This document shows, one piece after another, positions 1 to 8,133 of a stretch of 64,000 bases of DNA. Position 1 is the first letter of the stretch. Each line of letters begins with the position of its first letter. Below the pieces are notes generated by a model that ran no database searches, was not told where the DNA came from, and saw only the letters and a list, made by a program, of their open reading frames with translations. This DNA comes from Aquimarina amphilecti (lineage in GTDB: Bacteria; Bacteroidota; Bacteroidia; Flavobacteriales; Flavobacteriaceae), in NCBI RefSeq assembly GCF_900109375.1, contig NZ_FOAB01000002.1, positions 62,001-126,000 of the forward strand, written 5' to 3'. A program made the position numbers and the translations under genes.

Positions 1-116
1 TTATACAGGAGTAAGTTTTAGGTTTTAAAAACAATGAAAAAGAAAATAACTAAAATGTGTTTTAGGTTATTTTAGTTGGTTAGGTTGAATTATTGCTCTA
101 GGGAAGCAATGATGAC

Positions 117-150
117 AAAGCTGTTTCTGGGGAGAAGCAGCTTTTGTTTT
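117..150 (+). terminator. Rho-independent terminator
   Basis: A 12-bp stem (117-128 with 133-144, one G-U pair) closes a GGGG loop and is followed by a T-rich run (TGTTTTTTTT). The T run is on the + side, so it most likely ends a + strand gene lying left of the window. I see no convincing coding sequence in bases 1-116. Confidence 0.7.
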
Positions 151-152
151 TT

Positions 153-911
153 TTATAATTGATTGGATTTTAACTTATCCAAAATAACATTTCGTGCTAT
201 CATATTCAATTCTTTCTTACGCTCTTGAGTAAATCCTTCTGTCAAAATCTCTTTATGAACATAAGCTCTCATCTTACCAGGACTTCCGCTAAAGAAGGTG
301 TAGGAAAATCTTCTTTTATTATCCAGAAAAGTTAAAGGAAGTATTGGAATTTGGTGATCGATCGCTAATCTAAAAGCTCCATCTTTAAACTCATCTAATA
401 AAACCGACTCATCCTCAGGCACACCACCTTCTGGAAAAATACAGATACTTGTTCCATCTTGCAGTCTTGCTTGGGCACGATCAAAGACTTCTTTTCTACT
501 TTTTTGACTATTTCTATCTACAAGAATACAAGTCCTCTTGTAGAAAAAACCAAATATTGGGATCTTTGCTAATTCCTTTTTTCCAACAAAAACAAAAGGA
601 TTCTTTACGCAATACAACATTAGCATAATATCCGCCATAGATGTATGATTTGCAACAAACATGTAGCTTCTTTGAGGGTTTATTTTTGCTTCTTTTTTTA
701 CTCTTGGTATAAAACCACTACCATACAAAACTATTTTAGCCCAAAACCGGGCAACCACAAAAAACTGTGCATACCATTGTTCTCTTGAAGTTAGTATTAA
801 TAGAATAGGAAACAGAATAACGATGGGAATTCCCATCATTATATAAAACCAAATACGCCAAAGAAGAATCAATATATTCCTAAGGACAACCATAAGCGCA
901 AAAATACACAA
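153..911 (-). CDS. plsC: 1-acyl-sn-glycerol-3-phosphate acyltransferase (PlsC family)
   Basis: Transfers an acyl chain to lysophosphatidic acid to make phosphatidic acid at the inner face of the cytoplasmic membrane. The protein has hydrophobic segments at about residues 8-40, then the acyltransferase HX4D motif (NHTSMAD, His89 to Asp94) and the substrate-binding FPEGG motif at 159-163; 252 residues is a normal length for the family. The first Met gives the long form; Met7 (start at 893) is an equally plausible start and would leave more room for the divergent trpS promoter, whose -33 box begins at 916. Some flavobacterial members of this family act on ornithine lipids, so the exact substrate is inferred. 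Confidence 0.88.
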   Translation of the reverse strand: MCIFALMVVLRNILILLWRIWFYIMMGIPIVILFPILLILTSREQWYAQFFVVARFWAKIVLYGSGFIPRVKKEAKINPQRSYMFVANHTSMADIMLMLYCVKNPFVFVGKKELAKIPIFGFFYKRTCILVDRNSQKSRKEVFDRAQARLQDGTSICIFPEGGVPEDESVLLDEFKDGAFRLAIDHQIPILPLTFLDNKRRFSYTFFSGSPGKMRAYVHKEILTEGFTQERKKELNMIARNVILDKLKSNQL

Positions 912-915
912 TTGG

Positions 916-947
916 TTTGAGGTATCTGAACAAAAAAATTACCTTTG
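916..947 (+). promoter_or_regulatory. Bacteroidetes-type promoter of trpS
   Basis: TTTG at 916-919, 20 bases, then a perfect TAnnTTTG box (TACCTTTG) at 940-947. The start codon is at 967, which leaves a leader of about 15 nt. It matches the known flavobacterial -33/-7 consensus. Confidence 0.7.
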
Positions 948-966
948 CCGGAAACTAAAAATTACC

Positions 967-1935
967 ATGGCAAGAATTCTAACCGGAGTCCAGAGCACAG
1001 GAACGCCTCATTTAGGAAATTTATTAGGAGCAATCATTCCTGCAATTCATATGGGCAATCAACCAGAGAATGATTCTTTCTTATTTATCGCAGATATGCA
1101 TTCTCTTACTCAGATTAAAGATGCTAAAACGCTAAGAGAAAACACCTACTCTACTGCTGCTACCTGGCTGGCATTTGGTTTAGATATAGAAAAAACTGTT
1201 TTTTATCGTCAGAGCGATATACCGCAGGTAACAGAACTATCTTGGTACTTAAGTTGTTTCTTTCCATATCAGAGATTAACCTTAGCACATTCCTTTAAGG
1301 ACAAAGCGGATCGATTAGAAGATGTCAATGCTGGATTGTTCACCTATCCAATGCTTATGGCTGCGGATATTTTATTATATGATGCAGAGGTTGTGCCGGT
1401 GGGAAAAGATCAAGAACAACATATAGAAATGACCCGAAACGTTGCAGAACGCATGCATAATCAGGTTGGAGAACTTTTTGTATTACCAAAAGCACAATTT
1501 CAGGAAGAAACAATGTATGTTCCTGGAACAGATGGGTCTAAAATGAGTAAATCCAAAGGTAATACGATCAACCTGTTTTTACCTGATAAAAAGTTACGAA
1601 AGGCTATTATGAGCATTCAAACAGACAGTACTCCATTAGAAGAACCTAAAAACCCTGATACTTGTAATGCATTTGCGTTATATAAATTGGTAGCAACAGA
1701 AGAGCAATTATCAGAAATGCGTGTCAACTATTTAGGAGGAAATTACGGATACGGCCATGCAAAACAAGCTTTATACGAATTATTAATTGATAAATTCTCT
1801 GAAGAGCGTAAACGATATAATTATTATATGGAAAACCAAGAGGAAGTAGATAAAGCTTTAGCAATTGGTGCTAAAAAAGCATCAGAAGTTGCAAACAAAG
1901 TGCTTTCTAGAGTACGTGAAAAAGTTGGATATTAA
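967..1935 (+). CDS. trpS: Tryptophanyl-tRNA synthetase
   Basis: Class I aminoacyl-tRNA synthetase that charges tRNA-Trp in the cytoplasm. The protein is 322 residues, as usual for bacterial TrpRS. The HIGH-type signature reads HLGN at residues 15-18, the Trp-site segment GKDQEQHIEMTRN is at 146-158, and the KMSKS loop is at 192-196. It starts right after a clear promoter at 916-947, and the start codon lacks any obvious Shine-Dalgarno, as is normal in this phylum. It is a single gene, ended by the hairpin at 1984-2017. Identification is secure. Confidence 0.97.
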   Translation: MARILTGVQSTGTPHLGNLLGAIIPAIHMGNQPENDSFLFIADMHSLTQIKDAKTLRENTYSTAATWLAFGLDIEKTVFYRQSDIPQVTELSWYLSCFFPYQRLTLAHSFKDKADRLEDVNAGLFTYPMLMAADILLYDAEVVPVGKDQEQHIEMTRNVAERMHNQVGELFVLPKAQFQEETMYVPGTDGSKMSKSKGNTINLFLPDKKLRKAIMSIQTDSTPLEEPKNPDTCNAFALYKLVATEEQLSEMRVNYLGGNYGYGHAKQALYELLIDKFSEERKRYNYYMENQEEVDKALAIGAKKASEVANKVLSRVREKVGY

Positions 1936-1983
1936 ATATCTTTGATTCATTTTAGAATTAATAATTTCTAAAACAAAACTTAA

Positions 1984-2022
1984 AAAATGCAATCTCTTTA
2001 TAAGTAGATTGCATTTTCTTTT
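1984..2022 (+). terminator. Bidirectional terminator between trpS and the esterase gene
   Basis: Perfect 12-bp inverted repeat (1984-1995 with 2006-2017) around a 10-base loop, with A residues on the left and a T-rich tail (TTTTCTTTTT) on the right. It lies between two convergent genes, so it may serve both; the remaining spacer up to 2159 holds nothing else I can identify. Confidence 0.75.
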
Positions 2023-2159
2023 TATAGTTATTCTTTAGAGTCTCTTCTATATATCTTAATTAAGGTTTCATTTTTTCTTAATACTAGAAAGAATTTGTGT
2101 ACGATTAGTTGCAGGTTAAAGAACTAACTTAGTAAATAATCCTTTGCCAAAACAATTAG

Positions 2160-3656
2160 CTATCGCAAAATGTTAGGCAACTTTTTCCTCGTTTTTTTCG
2201 TAAGTTCAAGTTCAGGATATTTATTACTTAATTCCAATAAATCAGAGTGTTCATCTAATAAATACAAGTCAAAAAATTGTAATACTATTTTTGTAGTTAC
2301 CTCATATGTTTTCCTTGGATTTATTGTTCCTGCTTCATTTATAAATGGTAAATTAATCATTAACGGAATATCCATAAAACTAGAATGTCCAGAATTCTTG
2401 ATTTTAGCATTGTAAAAATCAGAAGAACTTCCATTATGATACGCCTGTATGTTTAAATTTGGGTGTGAATCATCCCATTCAGACGAAATTAAAGCAAATG
2501 GTTTGGTCATTATTGTATCTATCATTTTTCCCCATTGCATACCATCCACGTTAATTCCTGCTTTTATTCTGTCATTATCAAGTAATGCTTGACCTGCAGC
2601 TGCACCTCCTTGAGAATGCCCAAATACGCCAATTTTTGTTGTATCAAGATGGTGTGCTAAAAAAGATGATGTGTTCCATTTTTTTAATTCATCTATAACC
2701 AAAGAAATATCGTTGCTATATCGCTCAGTTAGTTCAGCGCCGTAATAATTTAAAATAAGACTATGAACAGTACTAAATTGTTCTTCTGGTGTTGTTGCCT
2801 TATTATAGTTTTGCATGGCATTCCAAGCCATTTCAGCCATTTCTTGATTATTCTGTTTTCTGTCGTATTCAGAATTAAAAAGCTTTATTTCTCCATCAGG
2901 AAAAAGTGTTCCCGTACTTTCATATGTATGATTTATATTTAAAATAATGTACCCATGACTTACAATTTCTTCTATTAAAGCATAGTAACCCGAAGCTTGA
3001 GAATAGCTCCCATGAGAAAAAATTAATACAGGGAATTTACCTATAGCTACAGATGGCTTAATGTATGTATGCGTTTTGACAATATCTAAATAATTAAATA
3101 TGGTTTTAGGTAATCCATGTTTTACTGCAAAGCTCACTCTGTCCCCTTCATTAAGATAAGGTTCTGCTTTCTCATTATCTAGGATTGCAGGATACCATGC
3201 CTTTATCATCAATTCTCTTTTATCTCCTATATCAGAAGTCATTATTTCATCTTGGGTTGATTTTAAGTGAATATATTGAGAGCCAATATTGTATTTTCCA
3301 GTAGGTTTTGGCAAGTTAAAAACAGGTAGAATATAGGGTAACACCCAACTAAATAACAATAGTAAAATTAATACTATTCCTCTTATAGTTTTTCTAATCC
3401 AACCTCCATTAAAAAATGGATATTCTTTATACAAACACCAACCTAAAATTAGAACTAATAAGTAAGTAGGAATCATTTGCCATCGGTATCCTTCAAAAAC
3501 AAAATGTATAACAGTGACACCTCCAATAATCAACAAGGGGATTTTTTTGTTTAATTGATAGCCTTTTATTGAAATGTAAAAAGGAAAAATTGTGCTAATG
3601 GTAAGTAGAATGATTTCTAGAATTCTCATAAAAAAAATTAAAAGATTATTTCGCAA
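2160..3656 (-). CDS. Membrane-anchored alpha/beta hydrolase, PAF-acetylhydrolase-like
   Basis: Predicted esterase or lipase of the platelet-activating-factor acetylhydrolase (isoform II) type. The N-terminal ~115 residues are hydrophobic with about four membrane segments (5-25, 40-58, 63-77, 92-112). The catalytic domain follows, with an oxyanion-side SHGSYS at 214-219, the nucleophile elbow GHSQGG (Ser348), a probable acid at Asp371 (NVDGMQWG) and a probable catalytic His424 (SGHSSF). The catalytic part probably faces the periplasm. It is monocistronic and convergent with trpS. The substrate is unknown. Met10 (start at 3629) is an alternative start. Confidence 0.8.
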   Translation of the reverse strand: MRNNLLIFFMRILEIILLTISTIFPFYISIKGYQLNKKIPLLIIGGVTVIHFVFEGYRWQMIPTYLLVLILGWCLYKEYPFFNGGWIRKTIRGIVLILLLLFSWVLPYILPVFNLPKPTGKYNIGSQYIHLKSTQDEIMTSDIGDKRELMIKAWYPAILDNEKAEPYLNEGDRVSFAVKHGLPKTIFNYLDIVKTHTYIKPSVAIGKFPVLIFSHGSYSQASGYYALIEEIVSHGYIILNINHTYESTGTLFPDGEIKLFNSEYDRKQNNQEMAEMAWNAMQNYNKATTPEEQFSTVHSLILNYYGAELTERYSNDISLVIDELKKWNTSSFLAHHLDTTKIGVFGHSQGGAAAGQALLDNDRIKAGINVDGMQWGKMIDTIMTKPFALISSEWDDSHPNLNIQAYHNGSSSDFYNAKIKNSGHSSFMDIPLMINLPFINEAGTINPRKTYEVTTKIVLQFFDLYLLDEHSDLLELSNKYPELELTKKTRKKLPNILR

Positions 3657-3770
3657 GATTCTTAATTTAATCTATTAGTAAAGTTAAAATAGACAGACTA
3701 CTCGTTTAGGGAACCTTTCTACAGAATTAACCATTTCTAGGGTATCCTATTTGTTTTAAAAAACAAAAAT

Positions 3771-3808
3771 TAAACTAAAATATTAGTTCAAACTAATATT
3801 TTAGTTTA
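3771..3808. promoter_or_regulatory. Long BlaI-type operator (18-bp arms)
   Basis: Perfect inverted repeat: 18-base arms at 3771-3788 and 3791-3808 separated by CA. The outer halves carry AAACTAA/TTAGTTT, the same half-site as the second operator at 3821. It runs into a -7-like box (TATATTAG, 3807-3814), so a bound repressor would cover the promoter of the blaI-like gene at 3861. Binding by the adjacent BlaI-family protein is inferred from position and symmetry. Confidence 0.75.
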
Positions 3809-3814
3809 TATTAG
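3807..3814 (+). promoter_or_regulatory. -7 promoter box of the BlaI/M56 operon
   Basis: TATATTAG is one base off TAnnTTTG and lies 47 bases before the start codon, sandwiched between the two operators. I see no clear TTG -33 box, in keeping with a repressed or weak promoter. Confidence 0.45.
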
Positions 3815-3820
3815 CGACTT

Positions 3821-3840
3821 CAAACTAAACTCTTAGTTTG
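3821..3840. promoter_or_regulatory. Second BlaI-type operator
   Basis: Inverted repeat CAAACTAA (3821-3828) and TTAGTTTG (3833-3840) around ACTC. It shares the half-site AAACTAA/TTAGTTT with the 38-bp operator just upstream and sits at the predicted transcription start. Confidence 0.7.
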
Positions 3841-3860
3841 GATCTGTAAAAAATAGACAA

Positions 3861-4223
3861 ATGAAACAACTAACAAAAGCTGAGGAAGATATCATGAAAA
3901 TTTTATGGGATTTGGATGAAGGTAGTGTTCTATCCATACTTGATGAACTACCTGCACCTAAACCAGCCTACAACACTGTATCTACTATTGTTAGAATATT
4001 GGAAGACAAAGGTTTTGTAAACTATCGCAAAGAAGGACGAATTCATATTTACATTCCCCTAGTTAAGAAAACAGAATACAGCAATCAAAGCATTAACAAG
4101 CTAATCGATGGTTATTTTCAAGGTTCGTTTAAGAGCATGGTGTCTTTTTTTATGAAAAAAAATGATATCAGTATTTCAGAAATGGAAGCCGCTATGAGAG
4201 AAATTAATAAAGAAAAAGAATAA
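3861..4223 (+). CDS. BlaI/MecI/CopY-family transcriptional repressor
   Basis: A 120-residue winged-helix repressor. Residues 1-70 carry the DNA-binding fold, with the recognition region around NTVSTIVRILEDKGFV (38-53), followed by a C-terminal dimerisation helix pair. It is the first gene of a two-gene operon with an M56 peptidase starting 1 base after its stop. In the known paradigm (BlaI-BlaR1, MecI-MecR1) the membrane peptidase leads to cleavage of the repressor and derepression of the operon. Two palindromes upstream fit autoregulation. No beta-lactamase gene is adjacent, so the target may be something other than beta-lactam resistance. Confidence 0.92.
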   Translation: MKQLTKAEEDIMKILWDLDEGSVLSILDELPAPKPAYNTVSTIVRILEDKGFVNYRKEGRIHIYIPLVKKTEYSNQSINKLIDGYFQGSFKSMVSFFMKKNDISISEMEAAMREINKEKE

Positions 4224-4224
4224 T

Positions 4225-5718
4225 ATGATACACTATATACTACAGATCATAGGATTTCAATTACTTTTTTTAATCACTTATGATTTATTCTTAAAAAAGG
4301 AAACATTTTTCAATTGGAATCGTGGTTATCTTTTGATAACTCCTATTCTTAGTTTTTTACTTCCACTAATTCAATTAGATGTGATAAGGCAACTTATACC
4401 TACATCATATAACATAAAGTTACCAGAGGTACTTACTACTGATTCTCCTATGCAGGTTCATCTGCTACCAGAAGTAGTAATCGGATCAGAGAATCAACTG
4501 TCCAACTATTTTTCCTTAATACCAATTATTGGGTATTTATGGTATATAGGAATTACAATTAGCGTATTTCTATTTCTTTTCAAAGTATATAAAATATCTA
4601 AACTAAAGCGTTCCGGAAACAAAGTACATACGAAAAATATTACCCTTGTTTCATTACCTGACACTGATACTGCATTTTCCTTTTTCAATACAATATACAT
4701 TGGTAATAATCTTTCTGAAATCAAAAGAAGTAATGTTATCATACATGAAAAAATACATGTAAAAGAATATCATTCTGTAGATCTTATTTTCTTTGAAGTA
4801 TTACGAATTATACTATGGTTTAATCCATTGGTATATATCTACCAAAATAGGATAGCAACGCTTCAGGAATACATAGCTGATTCAGAAGCAATAGCAGCAA
4901 CCAGTAAAAAAGATTATTATCAAGATTTATTATCTCAGGTTTTTCAGACAGAAAAAATTTCATTTATAAATACATTTTTCAATCATTCTTTAATCAAAAA
5001 AAGACTTGTTATGTTACAAAAATCAAAATCAAAAAAAGTTTATCTATTAAAGTACTTACTTCTTATCCCAATCATCAGTTCAATGCTTATCTATAGCTCT
5101 TGTTCTGAAGATCAACGTATCATAGAAAACAAAGAGGTACCAATAACCACGCTTACACAAAGAGCCGAGTCCTTATTAAGCAAAATAAACAGCGACGGCA
5201 CTTACTCAGAAGAAAGCAAAAAACTGTTTTCCATTCTTATGCAAGACATGGGAAATATCTCTGAGGATCAATTAAAATCTGAAAAGATGGAAGTTTTTCA
5301 AAACTTAATTCAGACTATTACAAAATTAACACCTGAGATTACTCAAAAAGAAGAAATAGAAGGTGTACCATTTATAAAAGCAGATGTTGTTCCTATTCAT
5401 CCTGATTGTACCCACTTAACTGGAGAAGATGCTAAAAAGTGCTTTTCGCAGAAAATATCACAACATATTGGTAAAGAGTTTGACACTAAAATTGGTAATG
5501 ATATTGGACTTAACGGACGATTAAGAATATATGCAAGATTTAAAATAAATAAAAACGGAGAGATCGTAGACATTCAGGCTAGAGGTCCACACAAAAGATT
5601 AGAAGAAGAAACTCTTCGCGTCATAAATACGTTGCCTAAAATGACACCTGGAATGAAAGATGGAAAACCAGTAAGTATTCTATATTCACTGCCTATAGTT
5701 TTTGAGCTAAAAGAATAA
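4225..5718 (+). CDS. BlaR1-like M56 family metallopeptidase with TonB C-terminal domain
   Basis: Membrane-embedded zinc protease that presumably senses an envelope signal and inactivates the preceding BlaI-like repressor. It has about four membrane segments (roughly 2-22, 36-50, 98-120, 273-291), the M56 zinc motif HEKIH (His174, Glu175, His178) and the downstream segment SLIKKRLVML (255-264). A lipobox-like IYSSC ends the last membrane span (Cys293). The periplasmic tail finishes in a TonB C-terminal-type fold (about 410-497). The fusion of M56 with a TonB-like tail is common in Bacteroidetes and differs from the penicillin-binding sensor of staphylococcal BlaR1. Confidence 0.9.
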   Translation: MIHYILQIIGFQLLFLITYDLFLKKETFFNWNRGYLLITPILSFLLPLIQLDVIRQLIPTSYNIKLPEVLTTDSPMQVHLLPEVVIGSENQLSNYFSLIPIIGYLWYIGITISVFLFLFKVYKISKLKRSGNKVHTKNITLVSLPDTDTAFSFFNTIYIGNNLSEIKRSNVIIHEKIHVKEYHSVDLIFFEVLRIILWFNPLVYIYQNRIATLQEYIADSEAIAATSKKDYYQDLLSQVFQTEKISFINTFFNHSLIKKRLVMLQKSKSKKVYLLKYLLLIPIISSMLIYSSCSEDQRIIENKEVPITTLTQRAESLLSKINSDGTYSEESKKLFSILMQDMGNISEDQLKSEKMEVFQNLIQTITKLTPEITQKEEIEGVPFIKADVVPIHPDCTHLTGEDAKKCFSQKISQHIGKEFDTKIGNDIGLNGRLRIYARFKINKNGEIVDIQARGPHKRLEEETLRVINTLPKMTPGMKDGKPVSILYSLPIVFELKE

Positions 5719-5748
5719 TTTCTTATAAATTACCTTAGTGTAATTAAG

Positions 5749-5788
5749 AATATGGCTGTTTAAAACATAATTTTAAACAGCCATATTT
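5749..5788. terminator. Bidirectional terminator
   Basis: Perfect 17-bp stem (5749-5765 with 5771-5787) around a 5-base loop, A/T-rich at both feet. It lies between the convergent M56 gene and the lipoprotein gene ending at 5815, so it can end transcription from both sides. Confidence 0.8.
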
Positions 5789-5814
5789 ATTAGCCAACAG
5801 TATCTATTGATATA

Positions 5815-6435
5815 TTAGCGTTCGAAACCTTTTTCTACCGCTAAAATAACATTGTATGTTCCATTCTCTTTATTATGAATTACAGGGTATTCACCGGCTT
5901 TTACCACATTACCTTGTAATCCCAATTCTTTGGAAGTCTCTGCATCCAAGATTAATGATTCCTTTACTGTAAACACATTATCCTTAAATAAACCTTCTTC
6001 CTGATAAAATTGTAATCCTGCTATTTCTTCATTTAATGCAAATGGCATAGCAGTTTCTCTTGGATCAATATCTAATTCTAGTTTATCTCTAAAAGAAAGA
6101 AAATCTCTTGGATCTATCTTTTCATAAATTATCCATGGATCAAAAATATCTATCCAACAAGGCACAATCCAACAAGGATCTACGATGATAGGGATACATA
6201 TTCTTTTTACACCACAAACTCCATTAAATTGTGAGTAACAATTGCCACGAAAATTAAGCCCTCTTTCGAAAATATAATAACATCTCCAAACAACACCCCA
6301 TTTACCTTGAACATCTGTTTGATTATCAATAAGATCTACTGTTACATTTTCATTTGTTTCCTCTACGTTTCCTTTTTCGCAGGAAAAGAACATGCTCGAC
6401 ATTACTATTACCGCTAAAAAAAATACTTTTTTCAT
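5815..6435 (-). CDS. Cys/Trp-rich lipoprotein of unknown function
   Basis: I do not recognise a named family. I chose the start at 6435 because it gives a clean lipoprotein signal peptide (MKKVFFLAVIVMSSMFFSC, lipid-bearing Cys19); the frame stays open upstream only because it runs through a leader hairpin. The mature protein begins with an acidic stretch, then has a segment of about 55 residues dense in Cys, Trp, Ile and Pro (around DPCWIVPCWIDIFDPW), then an acidic C-terminal half of about 110 residues that looks globular. The odd number of cysteines close together suggests disulfides or metal binding, which is inference. It is probably exported to the periplasm or cell surface. It is monocistronic with its own promoter and an unusual leader. 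Confidence 0.75.
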   Translation of the reverse strand: MKKVFFLAVIVMSSMFFSCEKGNVEETNENVTVDLIDNQTDVQGKWGVVWRCYYIFERGLNFRGNCYSQFNGVCGVKRICIPIIVDPCWIVPCWIDIFDPWIIYEKIDPRDFLSFRDKLELDIDPRETAMPFALNEEIAGLQFYQEEGLFKDNVFTVKESLILDAETSKELGLQGNVVKAGEYPVIHNKENGTYNVILAVEKGFER

Positions 6436-6460
6436 ATTATTTGGTTTTAAGATTAGAATA

Positions 6461-6505
6461 AAAACCCCACGACAATTGGATGTTGGCATTCCAATTATTG
6501 TGGGG
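6461..6505 (-). promoter_or_regulatory. Terminator-like hairpin in the leader of the Cys/Trp-rich lipoprotein
   Basis: On the minus strand, arms 6505-6490 and 6480-6465 form a 16-bp stem with one C-A mismatch and one G-U pair, closed by a 9-base loop and followed by TTTTTATT. This is the shape of an intrinsic terminator. It lies between the predicted promoter (6516-6547) and the start codon at 6435, so it is either an attenuator or a leftover terminator of the pheS operon through which the downstream gene must be read. Confidence 0.65.
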
Positions 6506-6515
6506 AAATATGACG

Positions 6516-6547
6516 CTAAAGTATTATCAATTTAGACACAACACAAA
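6516..6547 (-). promoter_or_regulatory. Promoter of the Cys/Trp-rich lipoprotein gene
   Basis: On the minus strand TTTG (6547-6544), 20 bases, then TACTTTAG (6523-6516), one base off TAnnTTTG. The predicted start of transcription is near 6511, just before the leader hairpin. Confidence 0.5.
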
Positions 6548-6548
6548 G

Positions 6549-6581
6549 GGTATTTAACTGTTTTTAAACAAGTTAAATACC
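6549..6581 (-). terminator. Inverted repeat, weak terminator after the pheS operon
   Basis: Perfect 10-bp arms (6549-6558 and 6572-6581) around 13 bases, 25 bases past the stop of the preceding gene. The following bases on the minus strand (CTTTGTG) are a poor T run, and the repeat also touches the -33 box of the next promoter, so it could instead be an operator. Confidence 0.4.
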
Positions 6582-6605
6582 TGATAATAGTATAAAATCT
6601 TAAGT

Positions 6606-7001
6606 TTATGAAACTAGCACTCCTCGTTGATCCATAACAGGAAGGTCCCGAAACGCACGTTCGTTTATAGTATTTTTTCTGAAGATGTATTTCTTATCAT
6701 ATAATTTTCCTTCTGAAAAGAAAGAAACAGTAAATTCATTATTCATAGAAAACAATTCTTCCTGAATCATTTCTATCTTTGCCGATGATTTAGATTCCAC
6801 TGTGCCGATACCGTGTCGTAATAAAGAAGTCTTTTTTTCGTTATCATAGCCTTTTGTCACCACAAACACCATCTCAATAGGCATATCCCTATTATTAATG
6901 ATATAAGAATTCCAATCATGACCACCGAACTCTTCATTCCATTCTCTAACGACGGCTATGTGAACATTTTTAACTACGGGTATTTCTATATCTTTTCTCA
7001 A
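6606..7001 (-). CDS. Conserved hypothetical protein downstream of pheS (TTG start)
   Basis: A 131-residue soluble protein with no signal peptide or membrane segment and no motif I recognise. It begins with a TTG codon one base after the TAG stop of pheS, so translation is probably coupled; the next in-frame ATG lies about 48 codons in and would remove conserved-looking beta-rich sequence. Composition (alternating hydrophobic strands such as IEMVFVVTKGY and FTVSFFSEGKLYDKKYIF) suggests a small beta fold. I recall similar short proteins next to pheS in other flavobacteria, but assign no function. Confidence 0.7.
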   Translation of the reverse strand: MRKDIEIPVVKNVHIAVVREWNEEFGGHDWNSYIINNRDMPIEMVFVVTKGYDNEKKTSLLRHGIGTVESKSSAKIEMIQEELFSMNNEFTVSFFSEGKLYDKKYIFRKNTINERAFRDLPVMDQRGVLVS

Positions 7002-7002
7002 T

Positions 7003-8022
7003 CTATAATGCAGACTTAAATTGTTCTAAGAAACGTACGTCATTTTCACTTAACATACGAATATCAGATATTCCATATAATAATAATGCAATTCGATCTA
7101 TTCCCATACCAAAAGCAAATCCGCTATATTCTTCAGGATCGATATTACAATTCTTTAACACATTAGGATCAACCATTCCACATCCCATAATCTCTAACCA
7201 ACCTGTTCCTTTGGTCATTTTATAATCCGTTTCGGTTTCCAATCCCCAATATACATCTACCTCTGCACTCGGCTCTGTAAAAGGAAAGTATGAAGGACGC
7301 AATCTAATTTTAGACTTACCGAACATTTCAGTAGTAAAATATTGTAATGTTTGCTTAAGATCTGCAAACGAAACATCCTTATCTATGTACAATCCTTCTA
7401 CCTGATGAAAGAAACAATGTGATCTAGCCGATATTGCTTCATTTCGATATACTCTTCCCGGAGAAATTGTTCTTATCGGAGGTTTATTTTCTTCCATATA
7501 TCGTACCTGTACAGAAGAAGTATGTGTACGTAATAAAATATCTGGATCTGTTTGAATAAAAAAAGTATCCTGCATATCACGAGCTGGATGATATTCAGGT
7601 AAATTAAGCGCTGTAAAGTTATGCCAGTCATCTTCAATTTCTGGACCTTCACTAACATTAAAACCGATACGTGAAAATATATCGATGATTTGATTTTTCA
7701 CCAAAGAAATTGGATGTCTAGATCCTAAAGTAATAGGCTCAGAAGGACGGGTTAAATCTCCATAGGTACCTTTTTCTTCCTCTTTGGACTCTAATTCATC
7801 TTTTAAGGATCTTACTTTATCTTCTGCTGCTACCTTTAATGCATTTATTGCTTGACCAAACTCTTTCTTCTGATCATTAGCGATATTCCTGAATTCCGCA
7901 AAAAAATCATTTACAAGTCCTTTTTTACCAGAAAACTTTATTCTAAACGTTTCAATTTCTTCTTTGGTCTTAGCAGAAAACTCCTCTACTTCTGAGATAT
8001 ATTCTTTAATCTTATCGATCAT
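7003..8022 (-). CDS. pheS: Phenylalanyl-tRNA synthetase alpha subunit
   Basis: Catalytic subunit of the class II PheRS heterotetramer that charges tRNA-Phe. The 339-residue length is normal. An N-terminal coiled coil (about 1-90) precedes the class II core, with the motif 2 region around [10 protein letters not shown] and motif 3 [11 protein letters not shown] from about residue 305. The beta subunit gene pheT is not in the window, which is usual in Bacteroidetes where pheS and pheT are often unlinked. It is co-transcribed with the small TTG-started gene downstream. Confidence 0.97.
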   Translation of the reverse strand: MIDKIKEYISEVEEFSAKTKEEIETFRIKFSGKKGLVNDFFAEFRNIANDQKKEFGQAINALKVAAEDKVRSLKDELESKEEEKGTYGDLTRPSEPITLGSRHPISLVKNQIIDIFSRIGFNVSEGPEIEDDWHNFTALNLPEYHPARDMQDTFFIQTDPDILLRTHTSSVQVRYMEENKPPIRTISPGRVYRNEAISARSHCFFHQVEGLYIDKDVSFADLKQTLQYFTTEMFGKSKIRLRPSYFPFTEPSAEVDVYWGLETETDYKMTKGTGWLEIMGCGMVDPNVLKNCNIDPEEYSGFAFGMGIDRIALLLYGISDIRMLSENDVRFLEQFKSAL

Positions 8023-8044
8023 GATCTTTTTCTTATATAGGGGG

Positions 8045-8052
8045 CAAATTTA
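8045..8052 (-). promoter_or_regulatory. -7 promoter box of pheS
   Basis: Minus-strand TAAATTTG, a perfect TAnnTTTG, 23-30 bases before the pheS start codon. The nearest TTTG upstream (8080-8077) is 24 bases away, a little long for the -33 box. Confidence 0.5.
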
Positions 8053-8133
8053 AACAGAAATACAATAAATAGTGTCCAAAATACAATAGAAGTTATATTT
8101 GAGAGCTTAATTTTTGTTTTTTCATTCAATTAC

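Noticed and set aside
2170-2415. 81-residue + strand frame inside the esterase gene
   Set aside because: Opposite-strand shadow of a well supported gene with intact catalytic motifs; no promoter or conserved pattern.
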